Origin: Larix kaempferi
Lineage: Eukaryota; Streptophyta; Pinopsida; Pinales; Pinaceae
Direction: 5' to 3'
Assembly (NCBI GenBank): GCA_027924585.1
Contig: BSBM01002084.1
Coordinates: 62,001 to 126,000, forward strand
DNA: 64,000 bases
Under the pieces are notes generated by a model that was given only the letters and a program-made list of their open reading frames with translations, made no database searches and was not told the origin of the DNA. The position numbers and the translations under genes were made by a program. Numbering within the stretch: position 1 is the first letter of the stretch; every line of letters starts with the position of its first letter. Shown piece after piece: positions 33,791-46,048 of this stretch.

Positions 33791-35040
33791 CTCCCCCTTA
33801 ATAAGGGCTGGGAGAAAATCCCTCACTAACACTAAGAAAGGAAGGAGTCATTACTACTCCCCCTTGATGACAACTTCCAAAATATCCATAAGCTGCAAAT
33901 AAGAAGAACACTTCGACTAATGGAATTTGATGAAGAACAACCGCTTCTCACTGAATCATGAAATTGCACACGAACCAGGTTGTACGATGAAATACCAACA
34001 ACAAGATGCCCATATCTAAAGAGAATCCTTTATGGCTACTAGATCCAACAGTAAAATGACGAGAACATGTGATGCAATCCAATAGCAAGGTTCCTAGATC
34101 ACCACAAGAATCATCACAACCATAATTGATAGCTAAAGAACTTTGATATAACATCCACAACAGTGTACAGATACCTTCTAACGACTAATACAACAGAATA
34201 TGTGGCTAAGAACACCACAACAGTGTACAAAATACCCATATTTTCAATACTCATGCGGATAGCAGACATAATTTCTTCCAATCAAGCTGCAATATAAATA
34301 TATGTAGAAGACCTCAAACATCGAAGAAACAAGACCCCAATGGTCTATACATCGAAAATTATATCATAGAGATGAACATCATGAATTTAATAGTAGAAGA
34401 TGGTGCTTCATTATTTCTGGAATAAGGTGAAAACAAAGATTAAAGATTAATATGCTTAGGAAGGAAGTACAAAAACCAGCTTCTCACAACTTTTCACATA
34501 AACAGAGAACTTATCTGCACACAAGAACTTCCAAGATTAAAGCATACAAAGATCATAAAACAAAATTGCTCATACATAAATGAAAATGCTTATACACCAA
34601 AGGTTAGCAAACATCATATAAAAAACATGGCAACATTATATGATCAAATAATAGATTAACTTGCTCATTAAGGAAAATGAAGTTACTTTTACACATTAAG
34701 TGTCAGCTACAACATATAAATAGTAAGCAATAAAATAGCTTACACAAGATTTACAAATATGAGATAAAATTGCTCAAGAATATATAGATTGCTTTTATGC
34801 TATTGCTTCTATGCAAAACCATAAAACATTATTCCATGAAGAGTGCTCTAATTGCATGTTACAACAAGAGTAGCAACTCATATATCATGTTAAAATTAAT
34901 ATAGGAATGCTTCTATGTGATTGTTGCTATGCAAATCTTTAAAAATATATGAACAAAATAAACATGACATGATTAGAAATCAACATGATTAAACATGATC
35001 AACAAAGAAAAGAAGAATTTAGTCATTACACATTAGAAGA
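33791..35040 (-). other. Non-coding 3' interior of element G
   Basis: The purine tract at 33791-33799 and a second near-copy (complement of CTCCCCCTTGATG at about 33860) are present. The remaining 1.1 kb is AT-rich and has no pol domain on either strand. Confidence 0.6.
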
Positions 35041-35059
35041 AGAACTACTGGATGAAAAC

Positions 35060-35929
35060 AACAGATGCACTTAAAGATACTTGTGATTCGTCAGAACCTT
35101 TCTCTTTAGCTTTAGCCATTAAACGTTTCGCTTTAAATCAATTCTTTTGAAGATGGTTAGTTTTACCACAATGCTTACAAGGATCATACACTTTATTCTT
35201 CTTACTATTTTCATGATGTGCATTAGAAGCATTTCCAAATTTATTAGTATGATTTGAAGTGTGTGAACTAGAACCTTTAACATTATTAAAACTTTTCTTA
35301 GGATTCTTATTATGTGCCATAAGAGCCTTATTAGGTGAGACTTGTCCTGAAACAATCAACATTTTTTGCTCATTTATCAATCTTTTACAAAAATCATCAA
35401 AAGTAGGTGTCGTGGTGTTTGAAGACAATTCAAGAGCCCTATTCCTAGTTTGGATGAACATATCAAAACAAGATGGCAATTTTTGTTCGACAAGAATTAT
35501 AAGAGAAATGTATGTTTTCTTGTAATCTTTACCACATTTTTCATTTAAAGTTTTCACTTCAACAAGATATAATTCTACTCTTTCAAAGTTAGTAGGATCT
35601 AGCTCAAAAATCTTCTTTTCAAGGTAATAAGAAGAAACATCATCAAATTTATCAAATAAAGAAGCAATAATTTTCCATACCTCAACCGGGTTGTCTTTTG
35701 CCTCTATACTTACCTAAAGACTATCTGCAACCGTTTGACCAATGAGCCCTCTTGCTTGATCACATTTACCTTCCCATATAGCCACATCTTTAGCATCATC
35801 AGGTTTTTGGTGTTCACCATTAACAATCCTCCATAGATTCTTACTCCTGAGAACATCAATCATTTTTCTTTTCCATGCAAGATAGTTAGGACCAACAAGT
35901 TCAGGAGCAGAAGCTACTTCTGAAGTCAT
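35060..35929 (-). pseudogene. Copia gag of element G
   Basis: ATG 35929 starts MTSEVASAPELVGPNYLAWK, a classic Copia gag opening (GxNYxAWK). The same frame continues through TAG at 35714 (likely CAG) into CFDMFIQTRN-type gag core and a CCHC knuckle (CKHCGKTNHLQKN then a TGA where the last C is expected). A short basic and serine-rich tail ends near 35060. About 290 codons in all, with two nonsense changes. Confidence 0.85.
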
Positions 35930-36835
35930 AATGATAGAAATATTGACAAGAAACCCAAATGCTTGACAAGAGAAAAAAGTGAATAACAGAAAACTGATAC
36001 ACTTTACCGTACTGATCTACAGAAACACAGTAAAGGAAAAAGAAACTTTTACTTACAGCCCTTAAAAAACAGTGCCAAGAAAAGTTACTCGCGGGTCTGC
36101 CAACAGTGAACTCGCGAGTAAAACTGATACTCGCGGGTTCTGCACAGCAAAGTTCGCGGTTACTCGCGGTTTTACAGGAGATTCATCCACGGGTGCGAGG
36201 GTCTATAAAGGAGAAAGTCGCAGTTCTGCTCGGATATTCGTGGGTTGTTGTACAGTAAGGTCACGGTTATGCCAAAGCACTCGCAGGTCTCTGCACATGA
36301 CGGTAGCGAGTATCCTGAAGTAGCCGCGAGTTTACAGTTAGAGCAGACGCAAGTATGCCATAGCACATGCGGGCCTACACACTAGAAGTCACGGGTCTGC
36401 AGTATACTCATGGGTTCGCAGTAGGGAAAGTCGCAGTTACCCGTGCTATCTACAGAGAGAATGTCGCGAATGTCCAATTTTAGGTCGAAAACAATGTCGA
36501 TTATGCCGAAGATAGAAACCTGCAAAAAATATACCAAAATTGCACAAAAACTGTCGATCTGACAATCGAAAGATAGATCTCCTTGAGGAGAAGCCAAAAA
36601 TCATATAGATCTACAAAAAGACATCAAGAAACCCTTGAAAAAATTCTACAAAAATATACACAACAAGGTTAGGTTTAGAACTAAAACACTGCAGAAGCAT
36701 GCCCAAATCTGAAGAGAATCCTAATGGCTACCAGATAGAAAGAATATCTACAAGAATAAACAATGCCCAAATGATAATAGTTATTAATTGGAATCTATAG
36801 AAGGTGCTAGATCATAGAAACCAGCTTTGATACCA
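35930..36835 (-). repeat. Leader of element G with degenerate CG-rich repeats
   Basis: Between about 36080 and 36450 a degenerate unit containing ACTCGCGGGTCTGC and CACAGTAAAGT recurs about eight times with irregular spacing. It is far richer in CG dinucleotides than the surrounding element. No gene is seen. Confidence 0.7.
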
Positions 36836-37376
36836 TGTCAAAACTATAGATATAGCTAAACTAGATTACATATCTTAGCAATCAATAACATATCAACATA
36901 AATAAGAACAAAAAGAGAACAAGGAAAAGAATACACCAGATATACGTGGTTCACCCAATTGGGCTACGTCCATGGGAAGGTTGTCTTCTTATTATCTCCA
37001 GAAATCTCCTTCAATCTTACAAGAGATAAACTACAAATAACCCCAATACAATATAGCAGAGCTTGTGATCACAATACCATGTGTTGATACTATCTATGAG
37101 CATATACCACTATATCATCATGTTGTTATGATGTGACTCCCTTGACCCTATTATATGCCAAGAGATGAGGAGGAATTACTCTCACATATTGCATGTGGGA
37201 TAATATAATTTTCCATAATAACATCTCGTTATATAATGATGGATATCAAGAGTATACTTTACCATAATGAATATGGGATATAATTTATTACTGTTATACA
37301 TAAGATTGTGGATAACTTCCGACATAATACAAAGACGTTATTACCCTCCAAGGAATATAATTAATATATTCCAACA
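36836..37376 (-). repeat. 5' LTR of element G
   Basis: The 541-bp partner of 33251-33790. The primer site (minus strand TGGTATCAAAGC) abuts it on the interior side. Confidence 0.9.
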
Positions 37377-38119
37377 CTTCTAGCGTTAATTTTTTGGATG
37401 TTTAAGATTATTTCCCTCGTGCTTATGATAAATAGGCCCTTTCGGCCTCTTCTTGTATTCATCTTGACACGAATGAGCGTAGCGGCCACATCTCTTCTCA
37501 GAGATAGCTACCATCGTTCTAGCTGTTTTATTTTACAGTATGTTCTATTTCTGCTATTTAATAGAATATGTGTTTACTGTATCACTGTGTTCTTTGCAAT
37601 ATATCTGTGTATATGGTTCTATATCTTCTCTTTCATTTTGTTCCCACATAAATCCGGATCATCCCACTTGAGCAAACACCAAGAGACCTAAAGACTCTTT
37701 TAGATCTAGTATTTTATTCATCTTGCACTCATGAGTGATCTAGATGGATCAGAACGATAAGAAAGTTTGAAATACCTCTCTTGCACTCCTTAAATCAAAT
37801 TTGGACCATCATAAAATCAACATCGCATTGTAATTATCAACCAACTAAAATCCTCCATAGGAGGTCACAAAACAATGTTTTAGTTAGTTTAGGATTGATT
37901 GGGCTAGGCATCCAAATAATGCCCCCCAATCTTCTACATTTTTTAAACATAATGGTTGTTTACTTCTAAGGTATTTATTAAATCATGCTATTATCAAGTG
38001 TCAAACGAGAACCCAGATAAGAAATATGCGGTGGCCAAGGACATAAACGCTAAGGTATAGTTGTTTACATTTGCCACAAATAGCCAACCTAGCTTTTTGT
38101 GGAGGATACACTTTACCGT
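37377..38119 (+). other. Degraded leader of old Tat element I
   Basis: Phrases at about 37860-38115 (GGCATCCAAATAATGCCCC, then TTGTGGAGG) line up in order with the leader of element D at about 49215-49345. The leader resumes after element H at 41795. No gene is seen here, and the LTR and primer site of I are not recognisable. Confidence 0.5.
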
Positions 38120-38798
38120 TGTAATGTCCCCAATTTTAGGGTTACCTTTTTGCAGTTCGAATAGCTTTTGCGGCTCTAGGCAGTGAAGAAAGGGAGTCAC
38201 TATTGATGTCACTTAGCCTAGAAAAAATTTTATCTCTAGAAAAGTGACTAATAACATGATGGATGGTATTGGGGTTCCATGGTATTGCCCATGGTATTGG
38301 AGTCCACAGAAATTTTAAAAGAGGGGAAATGCCTTATTGGGGGATATATTGATTTGACATTGATTTCTTGTGACTATCTGGAGGTTATCCCATAGTTTTT
38401 TTTAGGGTTTGGAAAAACCCTTCCATTGTTGGTTTGGTTTCGGTGGTGAGACAAATACACCCTATCTAGATGAGGAGGACGATCCATTTAGGGTCTTCAC
38501 TAGAGCTTCATCATTTGGTTTGGAATCGTATTTCAGGTTGGCATAACTTCTAGGTTCTTGTTGGTTGTGTCTTAGTAGCTGCAGCAGCCATAGTTATTTG
38601 TATTTTCTACCATCTATTTTTCAAATAAAAGTGCCAACAGTATTCCACCATTTTGGTGTGTTCTTGAATGTTCCCGATGTGCTTAACGAAACGTTGATGA
38701 GAATGCAAATTGCTTGTGAAAGTTATAAATAAATGTAAAATTATTATGTGTTTGTCAAATTCATATCATTTTTGCCCATCCAGGTCAGGGACATTATA
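38120..38798 (+). repeat. 5' LTR of element H
   Basis: TGTAATGTCCC to TTATA, 679 bp. The end corresponds to TTACA in the 3' copy. Confidence 0.85.
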
Positions 38799-41112
38799 GT
38801 GGTATCAGAGATGGAGATCTTTCCATCTTGAGGGAAAACTATCAAAAATTGTATCAATAATTGAGTCAGGGTTTCCAATTGAGCCAATTGATATTTTATT
38901 TAGAAAATTTGTCATAGGTTTAAAGCCGATTTCAAGTAAGAAGGAAAATTCTAGAGGGTCACAATCTATTTGCTAAGGGATTTATTATGTGGAGACCGAA
39001 ATATAATTGGGAAACCCGAGTTCGTGAGCAGGGTTGAATTCCTCTTTCTTGAAGACAAAATTCATCTTTGACAAGATAATCAGCTTGGGAAGGTCATGAG
39101 AATCCCTTGGAAATCGATTTCATTGTTGATAAGATAGCGTTTAGTAATGTGGGGATCTCATTGACTATTTTGAGGGGCAGAGGACTCCCCCAAGAGGCTA
39201 CACCGACCATATTCCATAATTTTCACACATTGGATGGGGATGTGTTCTCATCTATGTGGGCGAGTGAAGGGTGGACAACATATTAGCAATCAAGATATCG
39301 CGGGTCCGTTTTGGAGGAGGATCGTGAAGAGTGAAGGTCGAAACCATTCAAGGGGAACTCCAACACTCTTGGTAAGGACCATAAGTCTTGGAGAAATGTA
39401 GAAACCCTTAGTCGTGGGATGTAGGAAAGTTGTGAGGCTTGGTGGATGTCGCGGCACCCTGGAGGTAAAGCCGTCAACTTGAGGAGGATGCAGGATCTTG
39501 GAAGAATTCATTTGAGGGTATAATAAGGTTGTGACGGATGAGAGAAGGGCCACAAGGCCATTCGGGTTACCCATAGGCAAGCCACATCTCTTCTGGACCC
39601 ATACAATTAGTGGGGAGACTGTGGGTTTGTAGAATTACAGCAGTGGAGGTTATGGGCTTAACTCAACAATGTTTGAGCTCATGGACTCTTATTGAGGTTT
39701 TTTTATTCCAATTTAGCATCTCTTGGCCAAGAGGGAGTGCCACATTTATATTTGAGGGGGATACAATCTATTGTGTAGGTCGCACTATTCACCTTGAAGG
39801 GACTGCAAGATCACTGGTAGTCTAAATATTCACTGTGGGTGGTCACCTTTCCTTCTAAGGAGGATAAACTCTCTGAGGATGAGTTAAGTGAGAGATTCAT
39901 TTTGCATAGGTCACTACAGGGAGTTTGACTATGTACCAAGGCTACCACCTCAAAGAAACAACCCCTTCCATTACTAGAAGTGAGGAAGGAGTTGTTGCAG
40001 CCAAGGAGGCATAGAACATGGGTCATCAAATTGTTGATTCATTCCAGGTGTGGATTTTAATATAAATATGAGTTGTTCTCTTTGTAATGTTGATTGTAAA
40101 AATGTTGGTGTTCATTCTTTTTTGAGAGTGTCAAGTGGTAATTAATTTTGGGGAGTGCTATTTACTATTACTATATATATATATATATATATCAATTGGT
40201 ATACTTCCATGTGTTCCAACCTTATCAAGTAACCACAAGTGAAAAATCAACAAACTCAGAAATAATCAATCAAAGTGTTTGTTAAAAGGTCGACAACCGG
40301 AGTCCATCACTAAATATATGAAAAAGGGGACAATATGGGTGGGTTGGGTGGATAGGTATATGACAGCTTTGGAGTCACACAGGGGTATAGGTTTATCTTA
40401 CATCAATGGAGTGTTGGGTGTAATAGCACATCCAGGATACCCGATGGCACAAGAGGTTACAACTACATATAGAAATATATAGGAGGGTACACAGACACAT
40501 GGTGGTATACAGTGGAGAGTTTGAGTGTTTCCTCTAAGGAGAGCTCCTGACAAATTCATTGAGAATATCATTGACTTGAGGTTACCCAGGATCGAGGAAT
40601 GCCCTTTTGAGTTGTTTGTGTAGCTTATTATTGCTTGGATCATCAGGGACAATCTGATGGAGTCTTGTGTTAGCACTTGGAAGACCAGCGTGATCGGTAG
40701 AGGATATTTCACACCTTACAAGATAGTGTGGGACCCTGGTGACTTTACCATTAGTAGGAAAAGTTGAGATAGCTCTTACAGAAATTGTAGCTTGGAATTC
40801 CAGGAGAGGATGCAGATGGGACATGATGGTCAAATAGTTATAATTAGAGTGGCGCGGCATCAACATGGTGGTATCTTTTTAAGATTTGTTTGGGACCCAG
40901 GGATTTCAGTATTAGACAGTTCAATAGATAACATAGAGGTGAGAGATTATCGCAGTACCTTTTCGGACCACGTATTGAGTAGAGGAAGCTTCACCTCTTC
41001 CTAGTTGGTTTGGGACCTTGGTATCATTTCCAATCTCAGTCTGGTTCATTCGACAGGGCATCAAGTTATGGTGGAATTGCTTGAGGACAAGCAATATTTG
41101 GGAAGGGAGGAT
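38799..41112 (+). other. Non-coding interior of element H
   Basis: No domain is seen on either strand. The phrase TTTGGGACC-type (GTGTGGGACCCTGGTG, GTTTGGGACCCAGGG, GTTTGGGACCTTGGT) recurs at about 40727, 40885 and 41010, suggesting decayed tandem units. A (TA)n run stands at 40172-40192. Confidence 0.55.
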
Positions 41113-41794
41113 TGTAATGTCCCTAATTTTAGGGTTACTTGTTTGCAGTTGGGATAGCTTCAAAGGCTCTAGTCAACGAAGAAAGGGAGTCACTATTGAT
41201 GTCACTTAGGCAATAAAAGTTGTTTATCCCTAAAAAAGTGACTAATAACATGATGGTTGGTATTGTGTGTTCCATGGTATTTCCCATGGCATTGGAGTCC
41301 ACATAAAGTTTAAAAGAGGGGCAATGCCTCATTGGGGGGTATATTTATTTGGAATTGATTTCATGTGGTCGTCTACGGGTTATCCTAGATTTTTTGTTAG
41401 GGTTTGGAAAAACCCTTCCATTGTTGGTTTGGTTTCGGTGGTGCGACAGATCCACCCTAGTTAGACGAGGAGGAGGATCCATTTAGGGTCTTCATTGGAG
41501 ATTCATCATTTGGTTTGGCATCATCTTTCGGGTTGGCATCACTTCCAGGTTCTTTTTGGGTGTGTCTTAGTAGCTGCAACAACCATAGTTATTTGCATTG
41601 TCTACCATCTATTTTTCATAATAAAAGTGGAAATAGTATTCCACCATTTTGGTGTGTTCTTGAATGTCCCCAATTTGTTTGATGAAATGTTTACGAGAAT
41701 GCAAATTGCTTGTGAAAGTTATAAATCAATGTAAAATTATTATATGTTTTTCAAATTCATATAATTTATGCCCATCCAGGTCAGGGAAATTACA
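41113..41794 (+). repeat. 3' LTR of element H
   Basis: 682 bp, matching 38120-38798 with many substitutions. Confidence 0.85.
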
Positions 41795-42718
41795 ATTGTT
41801 TGAGGCCGAAACGCTTATCCACACTTGATGCAAGGTATCTTACTGGCCAAAACTTAGGGTATCACTGGGTTTTATTTGTGGGATGCATTTTCACCTAATT
41901 CAAATCTTTTTAGTTGTAATTTTTTATACTCCTTTCGGAACATATCCCCAACATCATTATGTTATAGCTGACTCTCTCATACCTTCACTAGCCATCTTCG
42001 GGAAATTTTATCACTGCCGATAAGAGAGCTATTGGAATTCCTAGTTAATATTTGAGAGTAAGGATGTTACTTCATCTAGGGAATTTACATCTTATTTATT
42101 TTTAGTTACAATATCATCTAAACATAATTAAAAAGAACCAACCTTTGAGATCATTTGCATAAATACTTAGCACATATCCCTCACTTTCACCATATTACAA
42201 CTATTATGGTTGGTATATTTTTGCATATGTTCAATTGTGTTTATATACCTTCATTATCACTCTCATTTGATCATATAAACACCACCATTATGGAATAAAG
42301 AAAGATGAGGCAGTCTCTTAGACTACAAGGCCTCTCTCCTCTATAAAGAGGTTTCCTCACATTCTCCCCTCATAGATCATGAGGGAGATCATCTACCCAT
42401 GGGAATACATAGGAAACCTTGTTGGGGCAGTATTTGCTTGGTAATACCTTGCTTAACACTCCTATTCCTCCACCTCTTGGAGGATATACAACCCCCCCCA
42501 CCCTCTCCATCTCGTGGAAGAGGTAATACATCATCTCCACCTTTTGGAGGAAGTACCCCCCATCATATCCACCTCTTGAAAGAAATATACTGCCATGAGT
42601 CACCTCCACCTCTGGAGGAAAAAATATTCCATATTCACCTCCAAGGGGAGGAAACAAATTGCACAAAGTGGTGGCATCGAACCTTCCATTCACGACAAGC
42701 CTAAATCTCCATAAGTTT
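41795..42718 (+). other. Leader and gag N-terminal region of element I, decayed
   Basis: Bases 41795-42390 continue the leader after element H. At 42460-42660 the phrases CACCTCTTGGAGGA and close variants recur about five times. The element D counterpart is a proline- and glutamine-rich gag N-terminus that also contains repeats. No clean frame remains. Confidence 0.4.
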
Positions 42719-43380
42719 TCCAAGTTGATTAATGATCTCATTCTTCATGACACAACTTGGCCAGAAATTCCCCCCAAGCTTCCCTATGATATTCCAAAAT
42801 TTAAGGGGAAATAGGGATATGACCTAGCTAACCATGTTATGTCATTTCACCTTTGGTTCTCATCAAACAATATCATTGAGGACACCATTTGTCTTTGAAT
42901 TTTTTAGATAACACTTACAAGTATAGCAGCCAACGGGTACGTCAATATACCATATGGGACTTATTCCACCTTTGATTCCATTGCCACTATCTTCCTCGCA
43001 TATTTTCAATTACCCATACTCCATGATTTAGAACTCAAAATTCTCACAAAATTTCGACAAAGTACCTGAATTCACATCACAGACGATATCCATGAATGGC
43101 ATAGATGTAGTACCTTGTGAAAGATAGATGTCCAGCCCCAATTCTTGTTGAATTGGTTCCTTAAATCACTCCAACCAATGATTTCAAAGGATGTGGCAGC
43201 CAAGTTTCCCAAAATATTATAAGAGGCCATCCTCAAGGAACAACATTTCGATTTAACTTATACACAATCTGGGTATCTGCATACCATCCTCTTGAATGCC
43301 CCTCAACATCATTCTATGAACCCAACACCCTCAAATACATCACACTTTGATGACAAGATTATTGGTACTATTTATAATTA
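42719..43380 (+). pseudogene. Gag core of element I, ancient relative of element D
   Basis: Reading through several stops gives a protein that lines up with element D gag: IPPKLPYDIPKF, NHVMSFHLWFSSN, FQLPILHD, HITDDIHEWHR and LTYTQSGYLH (D: LPSDIPKFDAK, NHVMTFHLWCSSN, FQLPIRYE, HISDHIHEWRR, LVYTQSGTLH). Notably, I keeps the last segment in the same frame as the rest, unlike D. At least six nonsense codons are present. Confidence 0.8.
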
Positions 43381-44500
43381 GGAAAATGCTCCCCAACTAT
43401 CAAATTCTATGCCACACAATATGGCACAATAGTAACTTCCAACAACTCCTATATCGGTTTCTATCACAACTGCTCCAATTCCTCCATTTGGGTAGCTATC
43501 TTATGGATCATACAATCCTACTTATCCCAGTTCTATTCAAGCACCTATTGTGATACCGACTCAAGTAGTTCCACAAGATCCTCCATCCACATCATATGGA
43601 TCCCCTAACCCATACCTCCCTACACCCATTTAAATCTCTATTTCCCATTTCCTAGTCCACCTGGATCTTCCCCTATGCCCCATGCTAGGTTTAATCTAGT
43701 ACGAACTTCTCCCACACAAAAAACTTAGCGTTTTGAGCAGTTGAATGTAGATAATTCCCCGAATCCTCATAATTAGGGGAAGAAGAAAGGAAAGAATAGG
43801 AAAAAACAACTACAAGGGCAGGGGGGAATCCCCCTCCCCAGCAGAACCAGAACCTAGGAAACCCAAATGAGGGGACTAACAATCCACCTAAACAAGGAAA
43901 GAATTCCAACCTTCGGATGAACTATCCTCGTTCCATGTGTGGATAATATGGGTATTAAATCCATCATTGCACATTTAAAACATGAATATCAACAATTGTT
44001 AGAGCCAAGGAAGAAGGTTGCATCCAATCCTCCTCAACCACCAAACATCCCACAACCTCAACAAGATGTGTTATGAAAACCCTTTTCCAACCAAGGGGAA
44101 GTTAACCAACAACATGATACTTTCCCACCAGGTGATGGAACCTTCCATAACATGTACATGAACATGGCCGAATTCAACCTTCACACTCGTGCCAAAAGTT
44201 ATTGAATGCTTGACACCTCACAACGGGAAGATATACCTGATACCTCTAACTAGCCTTTGCAAATGCCATGTCCTAGTAATGATTAGATCCTTAGGATCCC
44301 TAATACATCGCTTAAATGAACTTCCCATAACCCCCACATGAAAGCTGCACACAATTACAACATTGTGGATGATTTGGCTCAATCTCCTGCCTCCATGTAA
44401 ACATTGGAGTTCCTTCAGTCCTTTCCCTTCTCAAAATAAGGAGTTTCTTAGGCACAATCTAACCTTATGATTTGTACTTGATGAAATTTTACCTTGACAA
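43381..44500 (+). other. Decayed gag-protease linker of element I
   Basis: This proline- and asparagine-rich reading matches nothing firmly except by position. A counterpart of D's AHNYNIVDDLAQSP-type segment is visible near 44350-44390 (NYNIVDDLAQSPAS). There is no intact frame. Confidence 0.5.
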
Positions 44501-45180
44501 AGGTGAGACATGACTACCCTCATCAGCTTCTTTCCAAATCCCTATCACAATCAAGAACATAATCATTCATCGATTCATAGTTGATGAAGGAGCATCCTCT
44601 TGTGTGATGTCCACTCATGTCTAGAAGTCTCTGGGATTAGAAGACTTAGTCCCCTGATTTATCACTCTCCGCGCTTATGATGGGAGACCATAAAAATAAT
44701 TGGTTTTGTACCAAAACATCCCCATTGAGCTAGGGGACAAAATGGTACTCTTGGATATCGAAGTGGTCGATGCTCAACTCAACTAAAAAAATTTGTTGGG
44801 ACGTAGTTACATGTGTGCCATGAAGGTAGTAGATTCATTAGTTTTCTACGTCATGATGTTTCCCCACAATGGTAAAATCATCACCCTTGATCAGCTAAAT
44901 TACTATGACCCTCATACCAAGTCTAACCCTGACAACATCCTACCCACCATGGGATCATCCAAATACCCCCCATATGTTGATATAGGTCTGGGAATTTAAA
45001 AATATTTCACTTTGTTGGGGGTATATTTTGTCCCTCCACCAATTATCCCCACATCCACAGATTATATTATGTGCATTATCTTCACCTCTGAAGACAAGTC
45101 GCAAGCCCCCTTTGCACCAACAGTGGGCCCTCACACTAGTTGTGGCATGAAGCAAATCATAACTCCATTGTTTCCACCTA
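44501..45180 (+). pseudogene. Protease of element I
   Basis: The frame shows FIVDEGASSCVMS (D: TVLDEGASTSIMS), then IEVVDAQLN, NLLGRSYMCAM and FPHNGKIITLDQLNYYD (D: FPHEGKIVTIDQLDY). So both I and D share the unusual DEGA active-site form. Several stops and no reverse transcriptase downstream. Confidence 0.8.
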
Positions 45181-45343
45181 TATTCTAGGTCCATTCCTTG
45201 TTCCCCCCCATGGGAGTGCAGGGAACCCTAGTGATGACCCAAATCACATAACTTGAGATTACTTTGGGGTTACCTATGTTGTATTTGACACAACCTTATC
45301 TCGATATGGCACCAAGCCAATAACCCACTATAATTCCATCCCG

Positions 45344-45760
45344 ATGTCACCCACATGCATACGATCAGGATTGCCCATGGGAATGATGCCACATGTGACC
45401 AAAAAAACATTGATTGTCACTAAAACCAACATTGGGGGCATGAAACAACCCAATTTGAAATCCCCTATTGTACCAAGTACTACCCCTTCCCCCAAATTCA
45501 ACCAAGCATGCGCTTTGCACGGCCATCTAGGACATGCGACAAACCTGTGCCCCACATTTCCAGAGATCAGGAATTTTCTCAACACCCCTATTAGTGCAAT
45601 GCATGCCACTAACACTTCATCAGGGGGCATGCCAACCCCCTCAGTTGTGACCAATTCCAAGACATTGCGCTCCAATCATGCGTGCACAATATGTTCTCAG
45701 TTTGGGAATTATACACATAAATTCCCTAAACTCCCTTGATTTCAAGATGCATTGGCGACC
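45344..45760 (+). pseudogene. Zinc-knuckle-like gag remnant
   Basis: The open frame of 131 codons carries two knuckle-like segments: CALHGHLGHATNLC and CTICSQFGNYTHKF, the second with its H and last C replaced. It lies after protease, where a knuckle is not expected, so it may come from another gag fused here. From 45761 to 46048 I see no further domain. Confidence 0.45.
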
Positions 45761-46048
45761 ATTCGCCTCACACACCTCGTGGTTGAAATAACCCAAGCGA
45801 TTTACCAAGAAATATCTTCCATAAACGTTGTCACTACATCAAATCCAACTAAGAGTAGGGTAGGTGTTCATCATGTGGGAATCACACCCATATGAAGCCA
45901 TCCACTATAATCATGGTCCCACCTAAACATGCTTCTATATCACTAAACCCGACCCATACACTTATCCATGTGTGTGGCATTTGACCATGATGATCATGTA
46001 TATTTTTAACCCATTACTCGTTTCAATGCCCCATCCTGTGCACGAACG

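Larger units (their letters stand above)
33251..37376 (-). mobile_element. Element G: gag-only Copia derivative
   Basis: LTRs of about 540 bp (33251-33790 and 36836-37376) bound a 3-kb interior with a tRNA-iMet-like primer site (minus strand TGGTATCAAAGC) and the purine tract AAGGGGGAG at the other end. The flanking 5-mers are CCTCT (33246-33250) and CTTCT (37377-37381), a target duplication with one C to T change. Only gag is encoded; protease, integrase and reverse transcriptase are absent. It would need enzymes from another Copia element to move. Confidence 0.85.
38120..41794 (+). mobile_element. Element H: LTR retroelement without recognisable coding capacity
   Basis: LTRs at 38120-38798 and 41113-41794, a tRNA-iMet primer site (TGGTATCAGAGATGG from 38800) and the purine tract GGGAAGGGAGGA before the 3' LTR define a full element. 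The flanks are ACCGT and ATTGT, which would be a target duplication with two C to T changes. The 2.3-kb interior has no gag or pol domain that I can read. It may be a LARD-type derivative or a very decayed Gypsy element. Confidence 0.8.

Noticed and set aside
42370-42741. Minus-strand glycine-rich 123-codon frame
   Set aside because: It is the shadow of the repeated CACCTCTTGGAGGA-type phrases in the decayed gag N-terminus of element I.
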